From contig KN880472.1 of NCBI GenBank assembly GCA_000934385.1, positions 62,001 to 126,000 on the forward strand: 64,000 nt of DNA. Reading direction: 5' to 3'. Below are positions 1-11,280 of this stretch, piece after piece. This DNA is from Cylindrobasidium torrendii FP15055 ss-10. Its lineage: Eukaryota; Basidiomycota; Agaricomycetes; Agaricales; Physalacriaceae. Positions within the stretch are counted from its first letter, which is position 1; each line of letters begins with the position of its first letter. The position numbers and the translations under genes were made by a program. The notes beneath the pieces are model-generated. The model did not search any database. It worked only from the letters and a program-made list of their open reading frames with translations, and was not told where the DNA came from.

Positions 1-2200
1 TAACACTCCCCGAGGAAGCTGTTCTTCGGGAATGGTTGCTTGTAATCATCCACCCAGGTCGTCAAGTTCGGGTTCGCATAAGCCTCCGCGTATTCCTCAA
101 TGTAGGCCTTAGTAGGGAAATCCTCGGGGTCGCAGCCAAGGTTGATCGCGTTTTTGGGTTGGTAGACACGCACGTAGTCGACCTTCATGATGGCGGGGAA
201 GACAAGATTGTCCAGGTCGACCTCACCGAAATTCCGCGACATGCCCAAGTTAGCGAGGATGTACTATGAGTGGATGAGTAAACTATGTTGACTGGTATGC
301 GGTCTACGCACCATGGGCTCCTGGGGAACAGGACGCTCGGCAATTTCTACACGGGTGTCGGCCCTCATGCCGCGGGAGCGTACAGTCCAGGCGGCCTTGC
401 CGTCGTTGATCCATGTGATGTACTAAAGACAGTTAATGACGCGATGAGGGGATCAACGACATGACATACACCGGTTTCAAACCCTGCATGAAAGTGGTCA
501 GTCAAAAACCTTAGTCAAATCGTGGGTCGTTACGCACCTGGCTTGTACTCGAACCCATAGATAGCAAAGCAGTCTGTTCCTCCGAATTGGTAGCAGCCCT
601 GGTTTGTCTTCGACACACCAGAAGTGGCCTGCTGGAAAGCACCACCCTTGTACGAGTTGAGCTCTGTCACCGTAGGGTCGGGAATGTCATAAGCATCGGT
701 CTCGTTGAACCAAGTGTATGCATAGTTGAATGGCGCCCACTACGATTGGTTGAGCAACAATATTGCGTGCGTTTAGAACATACGTACCTGTCCGGATTGG
801 GAAACGTGACCTTGACCACCGCCAACCTGGGCTTCGAAAATATCGATTTCAGGAGCAGCGCGGCCGACGTATGTGCCGTCGGAGTGAATGGGGCCAGGAT
901 GCGACTCGCCTGGGCATGTGCACCGAGACAGGCGCTGGCCAGGGAGGTACGAAAGAGCGTTGTTGTTGCCTGGATCGCCATCAACAGTTGCGTCGTGTGG
1001 AACGCCATCGACAGTCTGATTGGCAACAGTCCCAACATCGCAAGCATCGTAAGTGTAAGGCCACTGGACACCTGTCAATAACTGTCGGGAATGCAAATCT
1101 GGTACTCACTGTACCATCCAAACTTGCACCATAACCAGCCCGGCCAAGATTGCCCATAGCCCAAACAGCAGGCCACAGACCAAGTACGTCGGTGCTACCA
1201 GGAAGCTGAACGGACGTCTCGATGAGGCCACCAGTGAAGCAAAACTTGTTCCATGTGGACATCATGCCACCTCGGTAGTCCAGCCCATGCTCGGCGTGGT
1301 CGGTAAGCGAGATGAGAAGGTTTCCTCCTTTGGTAGTGATAGCGGCGGGATCATACCATTCCATGTTGTTCGTTCCCCAGTAGTGCAGGTCAACAGCTTC
1401 CCAGTATGGGTCTTCGCCGGGGTAGAATGTACGGCCATCCTCGTTGAACTCGTCCGAGAATACAAGCTGCCATTCTTCGCCGGTCTCATAAGAAGCCTTT
1501 GTGTATGCATCTGTTGGCGTATCTGTATCTATGAGGCCAAAGTTGCCTATGTCGGGGACCTAGGGGATACAGATCAGCGTACGGCAGGCGTATGGTATGC
1601 GAATACCGTACCTGCCCTGATGCGTTCGTGCCGCCGAGGTTGAAGCCACCCTGTGTGGTCTGGTCGCTTGACGTGAAATGGGAGATGATAGGGTAACCCG
1701 CACTGGAAAGGGATATGAGCCGTCGACCAACTCGACAGACATTAATACGCACAAGAGTGTCATCATCCCCATTGCCAGAACCAGAAGACATCCCAGGTTT
1801 GTTATTCCACGGTATGTAAGGATGGACCCGCCGCCGTCGAACTTGGTGTCTCGCTTAGGGTCCGGATTGTGCAAATAGTCGTCGGGCTCGGCGTGATTCG
1901 GTGAGAGATTCGCACCCCATGAGTTTGGGTCGGGCGACAAGGAGTACTAGAAGATGTGAGTCGGCGCGCTACGGCAGCATGGATCACGTACCTTCTCTGA
2001 TATTGACGCAGCGGAAGATGCACGACCAGGTGCAGTCCCGTAGCGGAGGTCGGCGTCCTGTGTGGGACGTCAATGAGAGCGAAGATGCGGAGTGGACAAC
2101 ATACCAAACTCGTCGACGAGTCGTTCGCCCGTGTGTAGGGATTAGGGAGGAGACTGGAGGAGGAAGTAGCCAGTACAGGCTTCTGATACGGTGCCGCCAT
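1..2200 (-). CDS. KRE6/SKN1-like GH16 protein of beta-1,6-glucan synthesis (3' end off the window)
   Basis: This is a type II membrane protein of the secretory pathway that is needed for beta-1,6-glucan formation in the fungal wall. The start at 2200 opens a short Ser-rich cytoplasmic tail. After two small introns follows SPDPNSWGANLSPNHAEPDD, a block typical of basidiomycete KRE6/SKN1 proteins. Next comes one membrane anchor (NLGCLLVLAMGMMTLFAGYP) and then the lumenal glucanase-like domain. Recognisable lumenal parts are the WYDPAAITTKGGNLLISL block, LGLWPAVWAMGNLGRAGYGA and the EIDIFE motif near 840, which matches the ExDxxE catalytic signature of GH16. At the left edge the protein still reads TWVDDYKQPFPKNSFLGEC, so the C-terminus lies outside. 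There are several introns of about 50-60 nt. The family call is firm; whether it corresponds to KRE6 or SKN1 cannot be told. Confidence 0.93.
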
Positions 2201-2831
2201 GGTCGTAGTCGCGCTCCAAAGGGTGCGTGTTTATGTAAGGGTGTAAAAAGAGAGGACGGGCGTCGGCCACGCGCTGGCGGATTTCGAGCAGGGTAGGAAA
2301 ATGAGGGAAACAAGACAAGAAGGCAGATTCGGCCTCAGGGGGCAATATTTGGCCCTAACGTAAGGCGCCGTGCAAAAATAGCCACCATCAACAATTGTTA
2401 CCGAAATGTGGCACAGGGGGCGGCACAGTAATCCGGGGATGCAAAACAGCTTTACAGCCCCATCGTCGACGTAAGCTGAGAGCTCGCAGAAAATGTCCTC
2501 TCTCGGTGGGAAAAATAACCACAAAAATTTGGGAAACTCAACGACAACGCTCACACATGCCCAAAAGGTTGTAAGGCACCTCTGCTGCTCGCTCGCTACA
2601 CGCATGAACCGGACAGGCCAACTGAAATTTCGGAGACTTCCTGAAATGCATGCCAAGAAACCCTTGGGTGGAGCGCAAAGCGTCGGTTGAAACGCAAGAA
2701 GACGGCGCGTAGGGCGCGTGTCAAAGCGTGAGGGCGCTTGCCACCTTTCTTGAAAACTACATCTCCTGAAGTGCTCAGTGTGGGCTTCGTCACATAGTCA
2801 GTGTATGATGAGAATAGCAAGTAAATAGGCA
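2201..2831. other. Intergenic region, KRE6 promoter side and SNAP43 3' side
   Basis: About 630 bp hold the upstream region of the KRE6-like gene and the downstream region of the SNAP43-like gene. The short open frames here show no family resemblance and overlap each other on both strands. I see no RNA gene or repeat. Confidence 0.5.
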
Positions 2832-3954
2832 TTAGCCCCTCAGCTTGTCACGTCGCTTTGGCTGACTAGCATCCCCTAATCCCGCTCCCTCAGACAGTGA
2901 CAACAGTCCTCCACGATTGACTGACATCTCTATGAACGCTCTTTGCACCCTCTCCAGCCCCGGCCCTCCAGCAGATTCAGGCGCTAGTCTCTCTGCTTGC
3001 TGGAGTCTGGTCACTATCTTCTCGTTCGCTGCATGTAACGCGTCTTTTCCGTGTAGATTGTCCTGCAGGGATTCGAGCAGGGTTTTCTTCCAATTCCCGT
3101 ATTGTATCGCCGTCTGCGAAGGGCTTTCCAACAAGAGGTGATGCGTGAGCTCAGAGTCTGGCTCAGATGTCTTCGGTACACCTGTCTTTTGAAGCCATTG
3201 TTCAAGACTGCTGACCGCGACCTGCGCTTTCGCGGCGCGGTCAGCCTTCGATGGTCGTCCTTTCTTCTTCGGTTGCTCTGCCACGGTCTCCGGAGTCTCT
3301 TGGACAAGGACCTCGCGAGGCAGTGTGATGGGCGCCTGTGCATTTTCAGGCAGAATGTAGAAAGCACCCTCGGCGACAAGCAAGCGCAACACGCTCGTCA
3401 TGGAACCTTTCCAAGGCGCTCCAAATTCACAAGGGAGTGCAATGATAGAACGATACTGGTCTGAAGGATGTTTGGTCAACGATGGGGTGTATACGGAGAA
3501 CAACCTACCGATGGGTATCGGGAGGTGAGTAATGGTATATAGTCGCGGGCTGCCAGCTGGCTGTGTCTTGAAAAAGACGTACAACCCAAAGATAGCGACA
3601 GCTGCTTCCAGAGGCCATCTTGCTTTCAGTGCACGCTCTGACAAAGTTAAGATGTGTCTAACAGTGTCATAAATGCGACCCACCGATGAACAGTCTGCAG
3701 GTAACACGTAGAAACATTTCTCGTGAGCGTGCGTCGAATATCTTGAAATGTAACCATTGCCAGCCCATAGCGCACCAGACAGTTTTGAAAATAGTGAATG
3801 GCTTATCCTTTTCCTTTTCACCGTTGTACTGGCTTTCGTATGTCTTCTCGAGTGCGTCGATGTCATTGCTAATGGCATTTACATAGAGTGTTGAAGTGAA
3901 GTATGCTGGCTGGAGAACAAATTTGCCAGACTGAGACGAAGGAGCAGGCAGCAT
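2832..3954 (-). CDS. SNAPc complex subunit, SNAP43/SNAPC1-like
   Basis: Likely a subunit of the snRNA-activating protein complex, which binds the proximal element of snRNA promoters and recruits RNA polymerase II or III in the nucleus. The N-terminal half has the family layout: a DIDALEKTY helix, then VWCAMGWQWLHF, the SREMFLRVTCRLFI block, a hydrophobic WPLEAAVAIFGLYVFFKTQP helix, and PIPIDQYRSIIALPCEF. Two introns of about 46 nt (near 3690 and 3510) must be removed to join these blocks, and both have good GT/AG ends and phase. The C-terminal half is family-variable. It carries an AT-hook-like KKKGRPSK segment and ends in a coiled-coil-like stretch. The gene is divergent from Ima1 with only 160 bp between start codons. 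The call rests on family pattern alone, with no sequence search. Confidence 0.75.
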
Positions 3955-4113
3955 AGTCGAGAGAAAGAAATTAGCAGACCAGAGCCCAAATTTTCAGATT
4001 TCCCGCAGCAACGACGCGATGGCAGATATGAAGAGCAATCTCGGTGTTGCGGACCGCGCGTCCGCAATATTTGGCAGCGATCACGTGGATGCGTAAAACC
4101 ACTTCCTGCCACC
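3955..4113. promoter_or_regulatory. Shared 159-bp divergent promoter (SNAP43-like / Ima1) with a CACGTG E-box
   Basis: The two start codons lie back to back at 3954 and 4114, so both promoters must sit here. A perfect CACGTG E-box is at 4082-4087, about 30 bp before the Ima1 start, where a bHLH factor could bind. No clear TATA box is visible. Confidence 0.5.
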
Positions 4114-5880
4114 ATGCCAGTTCTCTTCAAACGCCCTGGGCCAGCGCTATGTCACTTCTGCAACAGGACTGTAACAAATACCCGGGACCCCAACAATTTC
4201 CGCTGCCCACACTGCCAGTCTACGAATCGCTATGATGCAAACGGTGTAATTTCTTCGTATGAGCCAGCCATGCGGGACGAGTCGTTGAACAGGCGGTCAT
4301 TCGAGAAAAGAGGTGCGTGGCATACCCTACCAACTCTCACGCGTCTGATGAATTGCAGGCATGCCGAGCATGGATAGAATACATAACCTGTACGGCCATG
4401 GACCATTCTGTCATCAATGTCAAACGAATCAAATGCTAAATCTCAACCTCATGTCCAACTATCTTCCCGATGAAAGCGTGCGCACTACATCCATGTGTCT
4501 CCTCCACGCAGCTCATGCTACATAGTCTCCAGAATACGAGCAACGCCTCGCTCAATTACCAGCGTACCAGGCTAGTATCGACGCTCGATACCCTATCATC
4601 TGTCCGGATTGTCAGCAAGGCGTTGAAGAAAGGTTATTGCAAGCAGACAAGACTGCGCGGTCCACACTATTCGGTGGTGCACTGAAGGAGACGAAAAACA
4701 AGCATCGCTCACAAGTGACCACGGCGTCAGGGACGGCGTCGAGATCGCAATGGAGAGCGCTTGAGCTTCCAGTGTGGTATCTTCGCGGCTCGGTCTGGGC
4801 AATAAACTTTATCGGTGTCCTCTACTGCTATGGTTCATGTGCGTGATGATCGTCGACGTCAGAATGGATGCTCATAATATCACCTAGGCGTGCTCGGTTT
4901 CCCATCACCACAACTGTCCCAAACTCACACCTACATTCTATATGGCATCTGTATTTCTTCAATACTTTGGATCTTCTTTGATCCTCATTGGGCCAAATAC
5001 CAGACGGCGCTTCGGCAAGGACGAAGTCCTCGTCAACCGGGGAAGAAGTCATACATAGTGCGTCCTGGTATATTACCCTATGTCCCATGCTAACTTGACC
5101 TAGACTTTGGCCTTATGCACTTTCACGTTGCGCATCTTTAGTGCCGTCTTGCACACCCGATTTACCTACCTCTGGAGAACACTTCTCGGACGGACTTACG
5201 CTGTGGCTGCGGCAGCATTGGAACTCTACGTGCGTACCCAATCCCTAAGGTGATTCTGTGTCGGCTTATCTGTTGTATAGACCTTCTGGTACGCTATAAG
5301 TGCACTAGCGGTCCATCGACCGCCAGTGGTCAGACTACTAGACACCCACAAATTCCCCGCCTCAAGAGCAGGAACACCCGCCGCACCTAGTCGACCAGCA
5401 GCTACGGCGTCAGAACCAGACTTACTCTCAGCACTATCTTTGGGCGCAAATCCCATCATCGCCAGCCCCAACCCAGTATTCGGCCAGCCCTCCGTTCACG
5501 GACGCCCCCAGACCTCACAGATGGACGTGGAGGACGAAATGCAGATGGACTGGCAATCGACAAATGGGTCTACACCACAAAGGTCGCGCAGCACCGCCGA
5601 CATATACATTCGCCCGCAGGTGTTCTTCCCGCGTGAAGAGCCTACAGGGCTCGAGGACCTTATTGCGAAGACGGTGCTGCAGGACGACGTGACGATGGAC
5701 GATGCACAGCCTGCGCCAGCACCAAAGAGGGAATTGGCACAGCAAGATTGGAGGAGGGGTGCCGCGCTTGTTGCGGCTGGGGCTGTATTTATGGGTATAG
5801 CGATGGGCGGACCGATGCTATGGAAGGATTTCACACGCAAAAGGGAGATGCAGGTAGCTTACGAATTGCATGACCTATAA
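4114..5880 (+). CDS. ima1: Ima1-like inner nuclear membrane protein
   Basis: Integral inner-nuclear-membrane protein of the Ima1/TMEM201 (Samp1) family, which links the nuclear envelope with chromatin and the cytoskeleton. The start at 4114 leads straight into the Ima1 N-terminal zinc-binding domain: CHFCNRTVTNT, FRCPHCQSTNRYD and, after intron 1, FCHQCQTNQML and SNYLPDE. After intron 2 follow SPEYEQRLAQLPAYQA and YPIICPDCQQGVEERL, all in the expected order. The CxxC pairs are intact. Then come several predicted membrane segments (WYLRGSVWAINFIGVLYCY and others), a Ser/Pro-rich loop near 5320-5600, and a last hydrophobic helix (AALVAAGAVFMGIAMGG) before the stop at 5878-5880. Introns are short, with ends fixed by domain continuity. 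Identity is confident for the N-terminal domain; exon borders between 4840 and 5330 are less certain. Confidence 0.88.
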
Positions 5881-6965
5881 TACTATCATTTACCATCTCA
5901 CCACGTTGTTCAATGTCCTCTCCGAGACTCAAACGTCCTTCAACCTCTTCAGAGCTTCTGTTTCCATGACCCCAGAACAAAGTCGGGGATGAGTGGGGCG
6001 CGAAAATGTAACTCTTTCCCCAGTTTCCTCCCTTCCTTCACATCGCACATTCGTTGGTGCCGAAAGAACACCGCGTTCTTCCTGATCTTCTCCGAGGTGC
6101 TCTTTTCGTTGACCATTGGCTCGACGAGCAGTGGTCAGGTCCCTAGTCTTTGTCCCTGGCTGTGCTAACACGAGGCTTACGGAGTAATCAAACCTTTGGG
6201 ACTTGCTTCTTGTTAGCTTGTGGGCTCAGTTATCCCTGGAGCCTGCCTCGACACATTCACATTTCATCCTAGTCCCAAAGGAGCTTTTTGGACACTACGT
6301 ATCTATGGCGCCTATCTGTTCAGAGGGAAAATTCGCTTTGATTATTGTATTCGCTCTCCAGCTTTTTCATAGAAACAACGCGCCTGACTAATATAGATGC
6401 TATCAGCTCTGAGTACCAGGTGAAAAAAGGGTTTAGGCTGCTTTCTTTCCATCGTCTTCACTATCTCGGCATCCTCGAGCCGGAGGGATTGCGCATGACA
6501 CGTGATCGTATACTTGCCTTTCGTAGCCGCGTGTTTGTCCCGGCAAACAGTTACATTGCGGCTTGTCTTTACACCGCCATTATCCATATCTTCTGCCGAT
6601 CTTTCCCACAGACTGCGTCGACCTCCGGCGCCCACTAACTAGTTCTGTTTCTCCTTCCTTTATGCTACCCGTCTACGCGTCCTTGCGTCGCCTAGCGGCG
6701 AAGATCTACGGCCTTTTGTAGCTGGCTGTGCTAGCCATGAGGACAATGAACCCATCCGACCTTCGGACCGCGTTCTCGACGTTGACTCAGGTTAACCTTA
6801 CTGCTGCTTCGAGGTTCCCATCGTCTTATTGGCGCCGGACCCATCTGAGGCGATGCTCTATTCAGTTGCCATCCACTTATAACCTGGGCGACTGCTTTGG
6901 CGTCCTATCATCTGCCTCTCATCGCTTACACTCACCACCACCACCACTACACGCCACTCGCGATA
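5881..6965. promoter_or_regulatory. 1.1-kb region upstream of HMG gene 1, with TATA-like box
   Basis: No convincing gene is present; overlapping open frames on both strands near 6340-6640 look accidental. A TTATAA box at 6877-6882 lies 84 bp before the HMG1 start. The block CTATTCAGTTG..TTATAAC around it recurs before HMG2 at 13613-13639, so the two promoters are homologous. The sequence CACGTGATCG near 6499-6508 faintly resembles the palindrome found upstream of the GlyR genes. Confidence 0.5.
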
Positions 6966-7892
6966 ATGGCCAAGTCGACGACTACCAGCACTTCGACACA
7001 TATCCCACGCCCCCCGAACAAGTGGATCTTGTTCCGGTGTGATTTTACATCCCGTGGGGGGAGCCCGACTGAGGCCCAAGCGGCATGGAAAGCTCTAACG
7101 CACGAGGAGAAATCACACTGGCAACGTCTTGCCGCACTCGAGGCCGACGAACACGCCCAACGACACCCAGGCTATAGGTACTCGCCCAACAAGGAGAGGA
7201 AGAGCACCAAGGCGAAGAAGGAGACAAAGTCCACCAACGTTGTTGACTCTGCTTTGGTGCATTTGGTGCATTTGAATCCAATCACGGAGCGCGATAGGTC
7301 TCGGAGGCGAGACCACAAAGGGCACACATCGGCGTCTGCCCCATACGCTAGGCCTCCGACGCGCTCTCGTGCCAGCACCTCTACATCGTCTCCATCATCC
7401 AGTTTTGACAGCTCGCCACTTCCGAGCATTCCAAGCCTATACATCGACCCCGGGCTCTTGTCTTCGCCATCGTCCAGCTCTTCGGTTGATATCGACTGGA
7501 CACAGTACGCCTCTCAGAGCCAATCTCGTCCAGATTTCTCTGCGAGCCATGGCTATTCTGCTCTATCATTTCCCAGCAGTGTACATTTCGGCGCTGATTT
7601 TGTCTCTGAGTCCTTCGACGCTGCCAACACGGATCCCGTCTCGGCTTTCGACTATAGTCCGTCTGCGTTCACATCCATCCCACTCGATAGCGAACTCTAC
7701 TCTACAGCAGAGCAGCCACTCTATTCCGGCCTCGACAGCGGCTACCCATCGTTCGGTGTCGACTTGAGCTTTGGGATGTATCCATCCTGGTCATACGGCG
7801 ACACCACCTTCGACAACGTTTTGGGCTTAAGTTCCACTTTCCCAAGCCCCGATTCGTGGTCCAACGCCGGCTTCTACGACTTGCCGTTCTGA
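6966..7892 (+). CDS. MATA-type HMG-box protein 1 (array member HMG1)
   Basis: A 308-residue putative DNA-binding protein without introns. I take the start at 6966 (MAKSTTTSTSTHI) because the paralogue HMG2 begins at the matching place (MGKSSTTSTATHI) and because the frame upstream has no ATG. The HMG box covers roughly residues 14-75: IPRPPNKWILFR, then WKALTHEEKSHWQRLAALEA and HPGYRYSP. This is the MATA-HMG subtype seen in fungal mating-type and Ste11-like factors. The middle of the box is about ten residues shorter than usual, and the normal ISK-type helix-2 start is missing. The rest is Ser/Pro/Tyr-rich low complexity with no domain. It faces GlyR1 tail to tail. Role unknown; a nuclear regulator is inferred. 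Confidence 0.82.
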   Translation: MAKSTTTSTSTHIPRPPNKWILFRCDFTSRGGSPTEAQAAWKALTHEEKSHWQRLAALEADEHAQRHPGYRYSPNKERKSTKAKKETKSTNVVDSALVHLVHLNPITERDRSRRRDHKGHTSASAPYARPPTRSRASTSTSSPSSSFDSSPLPSIPSLYIDPGLLSSPSSSSSVDIDWTQYASQSQSRPDFSASHGYSALSFPSSVHFGADFVSESFDAANTDPVSAFDYSPSAFTSIPLDSELYSTAEQPLYSGLDSGYPSFGVDLSFGMYPSWSYGDTTFDNVLGLSSTFPSPDSWSNAGFYDLPF

Positions 7893-8353
7893 AACCCTTA
7901 CTCACACATTAGTTTATAGTTATTTACATGTTAGCTTACATTGGTACTTACTCGCTAGTTTACAGTTACTGATATCGTTACATACATCCCTCCCCCACCC
8001 CACCCCTCCTCACCCGCCCACGCACTGCATGCCCCGTGTTTCCTCGCTCTTGGACTATTCACTCATCAGTATTGGTATCGTTGCCTGCTGTGCCAAATCG
8101 CCAGCTTAGAATTGTTGTCTTGTCTTATCTCTATCCGGTTGCACATAGTTAAATCTTGGTTTTTTCGTAGTCGTCTTTGTACTTGTAGCACGGAGCTCAA
8201 TGAAGTTGTTGTGCATGTTTTCTCTAATTGGTTACTGTGCGCGCGCGCTGGGCAATCACTGAGAGTATGCACGAAATTTGTTCTTGGTAATAAATACAAT
8301 ATTAATGGCATCTGCGATTCAAAGGCAAGACCTATTTAGTATTCTAGGGTGAA
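7893..8353. other. Convergent 3' region between HMG1 and GlyR1
   Basis: A 460-bp spacer that must contain both 3' ends. It is T-rich near 7900-8200 and includes a pyrimidine tract (CCCTCCCCCACCCCACCCC) near 7988. No gene seen. Confidence 0.4.
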
Positions 8354-9627
8354 TTATCCACAGCCGTCGCCTCCGCCTCCGCCACCTCCGCCATCGCCGC
8401 CACCTCCTCCGCCGTAATCTCCCTCACTGTATCCACCGCCTCCACCTCCACTGTCATGACCATGACCATGGCCATGGCCATGGCCGCCCGAGCCTGCTCC
8501 GCATCCTTCACTGCTATAATAGCTAGTAGAGACCGCCAGGATGCCTACGGTGTCCCAGGTATTCTGCCTGGTGGACCAAAACTCGAATTCGCCAGGCGTC
8601 TTCGATGCCCCGAACGCCTTACTCCTCCAAAAGCGGCTCGGGGTCCTGGCTGTTGTTGGAGGGTACCATTCCTTAGGCGGTTGGCGCGGAAGGCCATACA
8701 GGATGGCCGCGTCGAAAAATCGCAGGGTGAATGTCCATGAAAATAGTGAGTGTTCGTATTCCTTCGGAAATCGTCAGACTATGCAACCTGCAGCGGCCAT
8801 GTGAGAATAAGCGTACACCAGTCTGTCGACCAAGTCTGTAGTAAGCGTCGATGTAAGCTTCCTTGAAGGTGTGTTTCCTAGCCCATTTAGCGCCTGGCCA
8901 ACGGGCGGTTGATATCTGTCGCACGACGGTTACAAATCTACAATTCCAAGGATCAATTCTATGATATCGAAGTAATGAGGGGAGAACCGTACGTTTCGAT
9001 GCTGTTCCTCAGCACATTGGCTGGATCCTCACGATGATTTCGTGTCAAGTCCCACGTCTTCCACAGCACCATTGCCCGCACGAGTGCCGTCCATTCTCTC
9101 GGTTCCATCCACTTCTCCCTTGTCAAGTACGTCGAGTCAGGCAGAATACACTTGTCTGGATTTCCTTCCGTGACCTGATGCACCTCAAGCTTGAACTGTT
9201 CGGTGAGGACATCAATGGCATGATTCCAACGCTACCATCATAGTCAGCTAAATGATCATTTTGGCCTTCTTTGTAGCGCCTTACCCAGTAAGAGTGAGAT
9301 AGTCTCAGAAGGCTGGCCTTGTATTCCGTCTCAATCAGAATGTACTTCTCTTCCAATGTCGAAGCCTCGTCAACGCGATGCATTTCTGTTGCAACACTAG
9401 ACATGGACAAAGAAATCAGCCATAGCTAAGACAGACGTACGCGCGACCTGCCTTTGCACAGCCTGCATGAGTCCATCGTCTTCATCGATGCTCTTGCCCC
9501 GGAGAATATGCCTCAATGGGCCATTCGGATGGAGCGCGTAGATGGCGGTGACCCATTGCCGTCTGTCTTCGTTCACTTGCCACGGTGGCTGCGAAATCGC
9601 GCTGAGAGTTTCGATATCTAGCGACAT
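8354..9627 (-). CDS. GlyR1: unrecognised five-exon protein with His/Gly-rich tail
   Basis: I do not recognise this family. Exon 1 reads MSLDIETLSAISQPPWQVNE and RRQWVTAIYALHPNGPLR. Exon 2 ends near YWV. Exon 3 has CILPDSTYLTREKWM, WTALVRAMVLWKTWDLTRNH. Exon 4 has VVRQISTARWPGAKWAR. Exon 5 has DAAILYGLPRQPP, TPSRFW and GEFEFWSTRQNTW. It ends in a tail with GGHGHGHGHGHDSGGGGG and long Gly runs. Intron 1 uses a GC donor (9451-9450); GT alternatives break the frame. The last intron must use the acceptor CCGAAG near 8748, giving a 55-nt intron with a CTGAC branch site, since the nearer AG would lead into a stop. The upstream ATG near 9700 is not in a conserved phase between copies, so I chose MSLD as start. 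About 350 residues, no signal peptide or membrane span evident. Confidence 0.8.
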
Positions 9628-9992
9628 GGTAGTTTGAAGGAAACCAGTATAGCCTCACCAAGGCACTTACAGCCGAAACGCAAACAAGAGTCAAGCAGCT
9701 AGACGCCATCGCCTGCTGTCGCCTCTGAGGCAGTACGCGACTGACAGACCCTCGATCGCCTCAACGGCAGGTTCCGGCTTGAACACGATCACGTTGCTCA
9801 CGAATGAGCGGCACATATCCTAGCGCTGACTCTGATCCAACCTTTGACTTTTTGCCGGCATGGAACTGTCAATTTATCTCATGCGGTTGTGCATATCACA
9901 CATTCTTATCCTGATTTTCTTCCGGTACAGAAAAAACACAATCGCATTTGCTGTTTGCAGGAAAGATTTCTTTGGTGCGCTAATGGGTCCAA
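9628..9992. promoter_or_regulatory. GlyR1 promoter with near-palindrome, joined to an HMG scrap and the GlyR2 3' side
   Basis: The element AACACGATCACGTT at 9782-9795 stands 155 bp before the GlyR1 start. Directly after it, from about 9803, begins a scrap alignable to the coding region of HMG2 (ATGAGCGGCACATAT; HMG2 about 14628). Most of the HMG gene that once lay here has been deleted. A probable 5'-UTR intron (GTAAGTGCC on minus near 9671) precedes the start codon. Confidence 0.6.
9803..9850 (+). pseudogene. HMG scrap A
   Basis: A short remnant of the serine-rich part of an HMG-array gene. It matches HMG2 around 14628-14665 (MSGTYSNAGF region) and the relic at 17409. It has no HMG box and no long frame. 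Confidence 0.55.
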
Positions 9993-11280
9993 TTATCCAC
10001 CGCCATCACACCCGCCGCCGCCGCCATCACAGCCACCGCCGCCGCCGCCACTACCACCACCACCACCATCGCCACCGAGAAATGATATGCCAGTATATCC
10101 TTTGCGTTGTTTGCTTCCACTTCTATTACCATCGTCGTTGTCACGAGCATACACTGCTCTGGGATCCTCGCCGCCATAGAAGTCTGCGGAGACCGCAAAG
10201 ACGCCTCCGCCGGTGGACCATGTATTCTTTCTGGTCCGCCAAAAATCGAATTCGCCCGGCGACTTTGATGCGCCGTACGCCGATCCCATCCAAAACCGAC
10301 TTGGGGTCCGGGTAGCTATCGGCGGAGCGTACCATGCTTTACGGGGCTGGTGAGGAAGGCCATATAAGTTGGCCGCGTCTTCAAAACGCTGGGTGGACAT
10401 CCAAGTTGATTGCGTGTGCTCGAAAGCCTTCAAAAATCGTGAGAACTTGTCTGCCCCAGCTGTATGAGAATGAACATACATCAGTTTCTCGACCTAGCTT
10501 GCGAAAAGCGTCGAGGTAGACTCGCTTATAGGTGCGCAACCTAGCCCATCTAGGGCCCGGCCAAATGGCGGTCGATATCTGTCGCACGACAGAGAAAAAC
10601 CTACGGCTATAAGCAAGGGTCACTTCCATAGGATGAAGAGAAATTCTTTACGTTTCGATGCATTCTCTCAGCGCATTAGCGGCATCCTCGCAATGGTTTC
10701 GCGTCAAGTCCCATGTCTTCCACTGCACCATCGCTCGTACAAACGCAGCCCATTCTCTAGGCTTCATCCACTTCTCCCTGGTCAAGTACGTCGTGTCAGG
10801 CAGGATACACTTATTCGCATCTCGTTCTGTAAGCTTGTGAACCTTGTACTTGAGCTTTCCGGCGAGACCAGCAATGGCAAAATTCCAGCCCTACCATCAT
10901 ATCAGTCAGCTGCAATGTTTTGTCTTTCTTCAAAGCGCCACACCTGACAAGTGCGAACGAGATGGGAAGTGTCGACTTTGTATTCCGTCTCAATTAGGAT
11001 GTACTTATCCTCGACCGTGGGAGCCTCGTCAACGCGCAGCATCGCAGCCGCCACACTACAAAATGGAGTCAGTCGCAGCTAAGACGGACAAACGGGCGCT
11101 CTACCTTTGCACAGCTCGCAGGAGTCCATCATCCTCATCGAGATACTTGCCACGTAGAACGTCTCTCAGTGCGCCATTTGGATGCAGTGCGTGGATGGCG
11201 GTGACCCATTGGCGTCTGTCTTCGTTCACTTGCCATGGTGGTTGCGAAATCGTGCTCAGCGCCTCGATATCTAGTGACAT
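9993..11280 (-). CDS. GlyR2: paralogue of the unrecognised family, Gly/Cys/Asp tail
   Basis: Same five exons as GlyR1: MSLDIEALSTISQPPWQVNE, a second exon with EDKYILIETEYK, then ANKCILPDTTYLTREKWM and WKTWDLTRNHCEDAANALRE. It continues with FFSVVRQISTAIWPGPRWAR and the last exon from RFEDAANLYGLPHQPRKAWY through RTPSRFWMGSAYGASKSPGE to GEFDFWRTRKNTW. Intron 1 has a normal GT donor. The tail differs from GlyR1: it has an acidic, Asn/Arg-rich insert (YARDNDDGNRSG) before a C-terminal run of Gly broken by CDGGGGG repeats. All exons are open and all splice sites present, so I regard it as functional. Role unknown. Confidence 0.8.

Noticed and set aside
6897..6965. Longer N-terminus for HMG1 with a His run
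   Set aside because: That frame has no ATG before 6966, and HMG2 begins at the matching codon.
8700..8830. Frameshift or pseudogene status of GlyR1 at the exon 4/5 border
   Set aside because: The nearest AG leads into a stop, but the next acceptor (CCGAAG) gives a 55-nt intron with a good branch site and restores the family frame; the same acceptor place works in GlyR2.
9650..9730. Upstream ATG (MASSCLTL) as start of the GlyR genes
   Set aside because: Present before all five copies, but the phase at the following GT donor differs between copies (0, 1 or 2), so it does not keep frame with MSLD. More likely a spliced leader region.
9990..10080. CRISPR-like or minisatellite array at the GCC-rich repeats
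   Set aside because: These are Gly codon runs of the GlyR tails, with no spacers.
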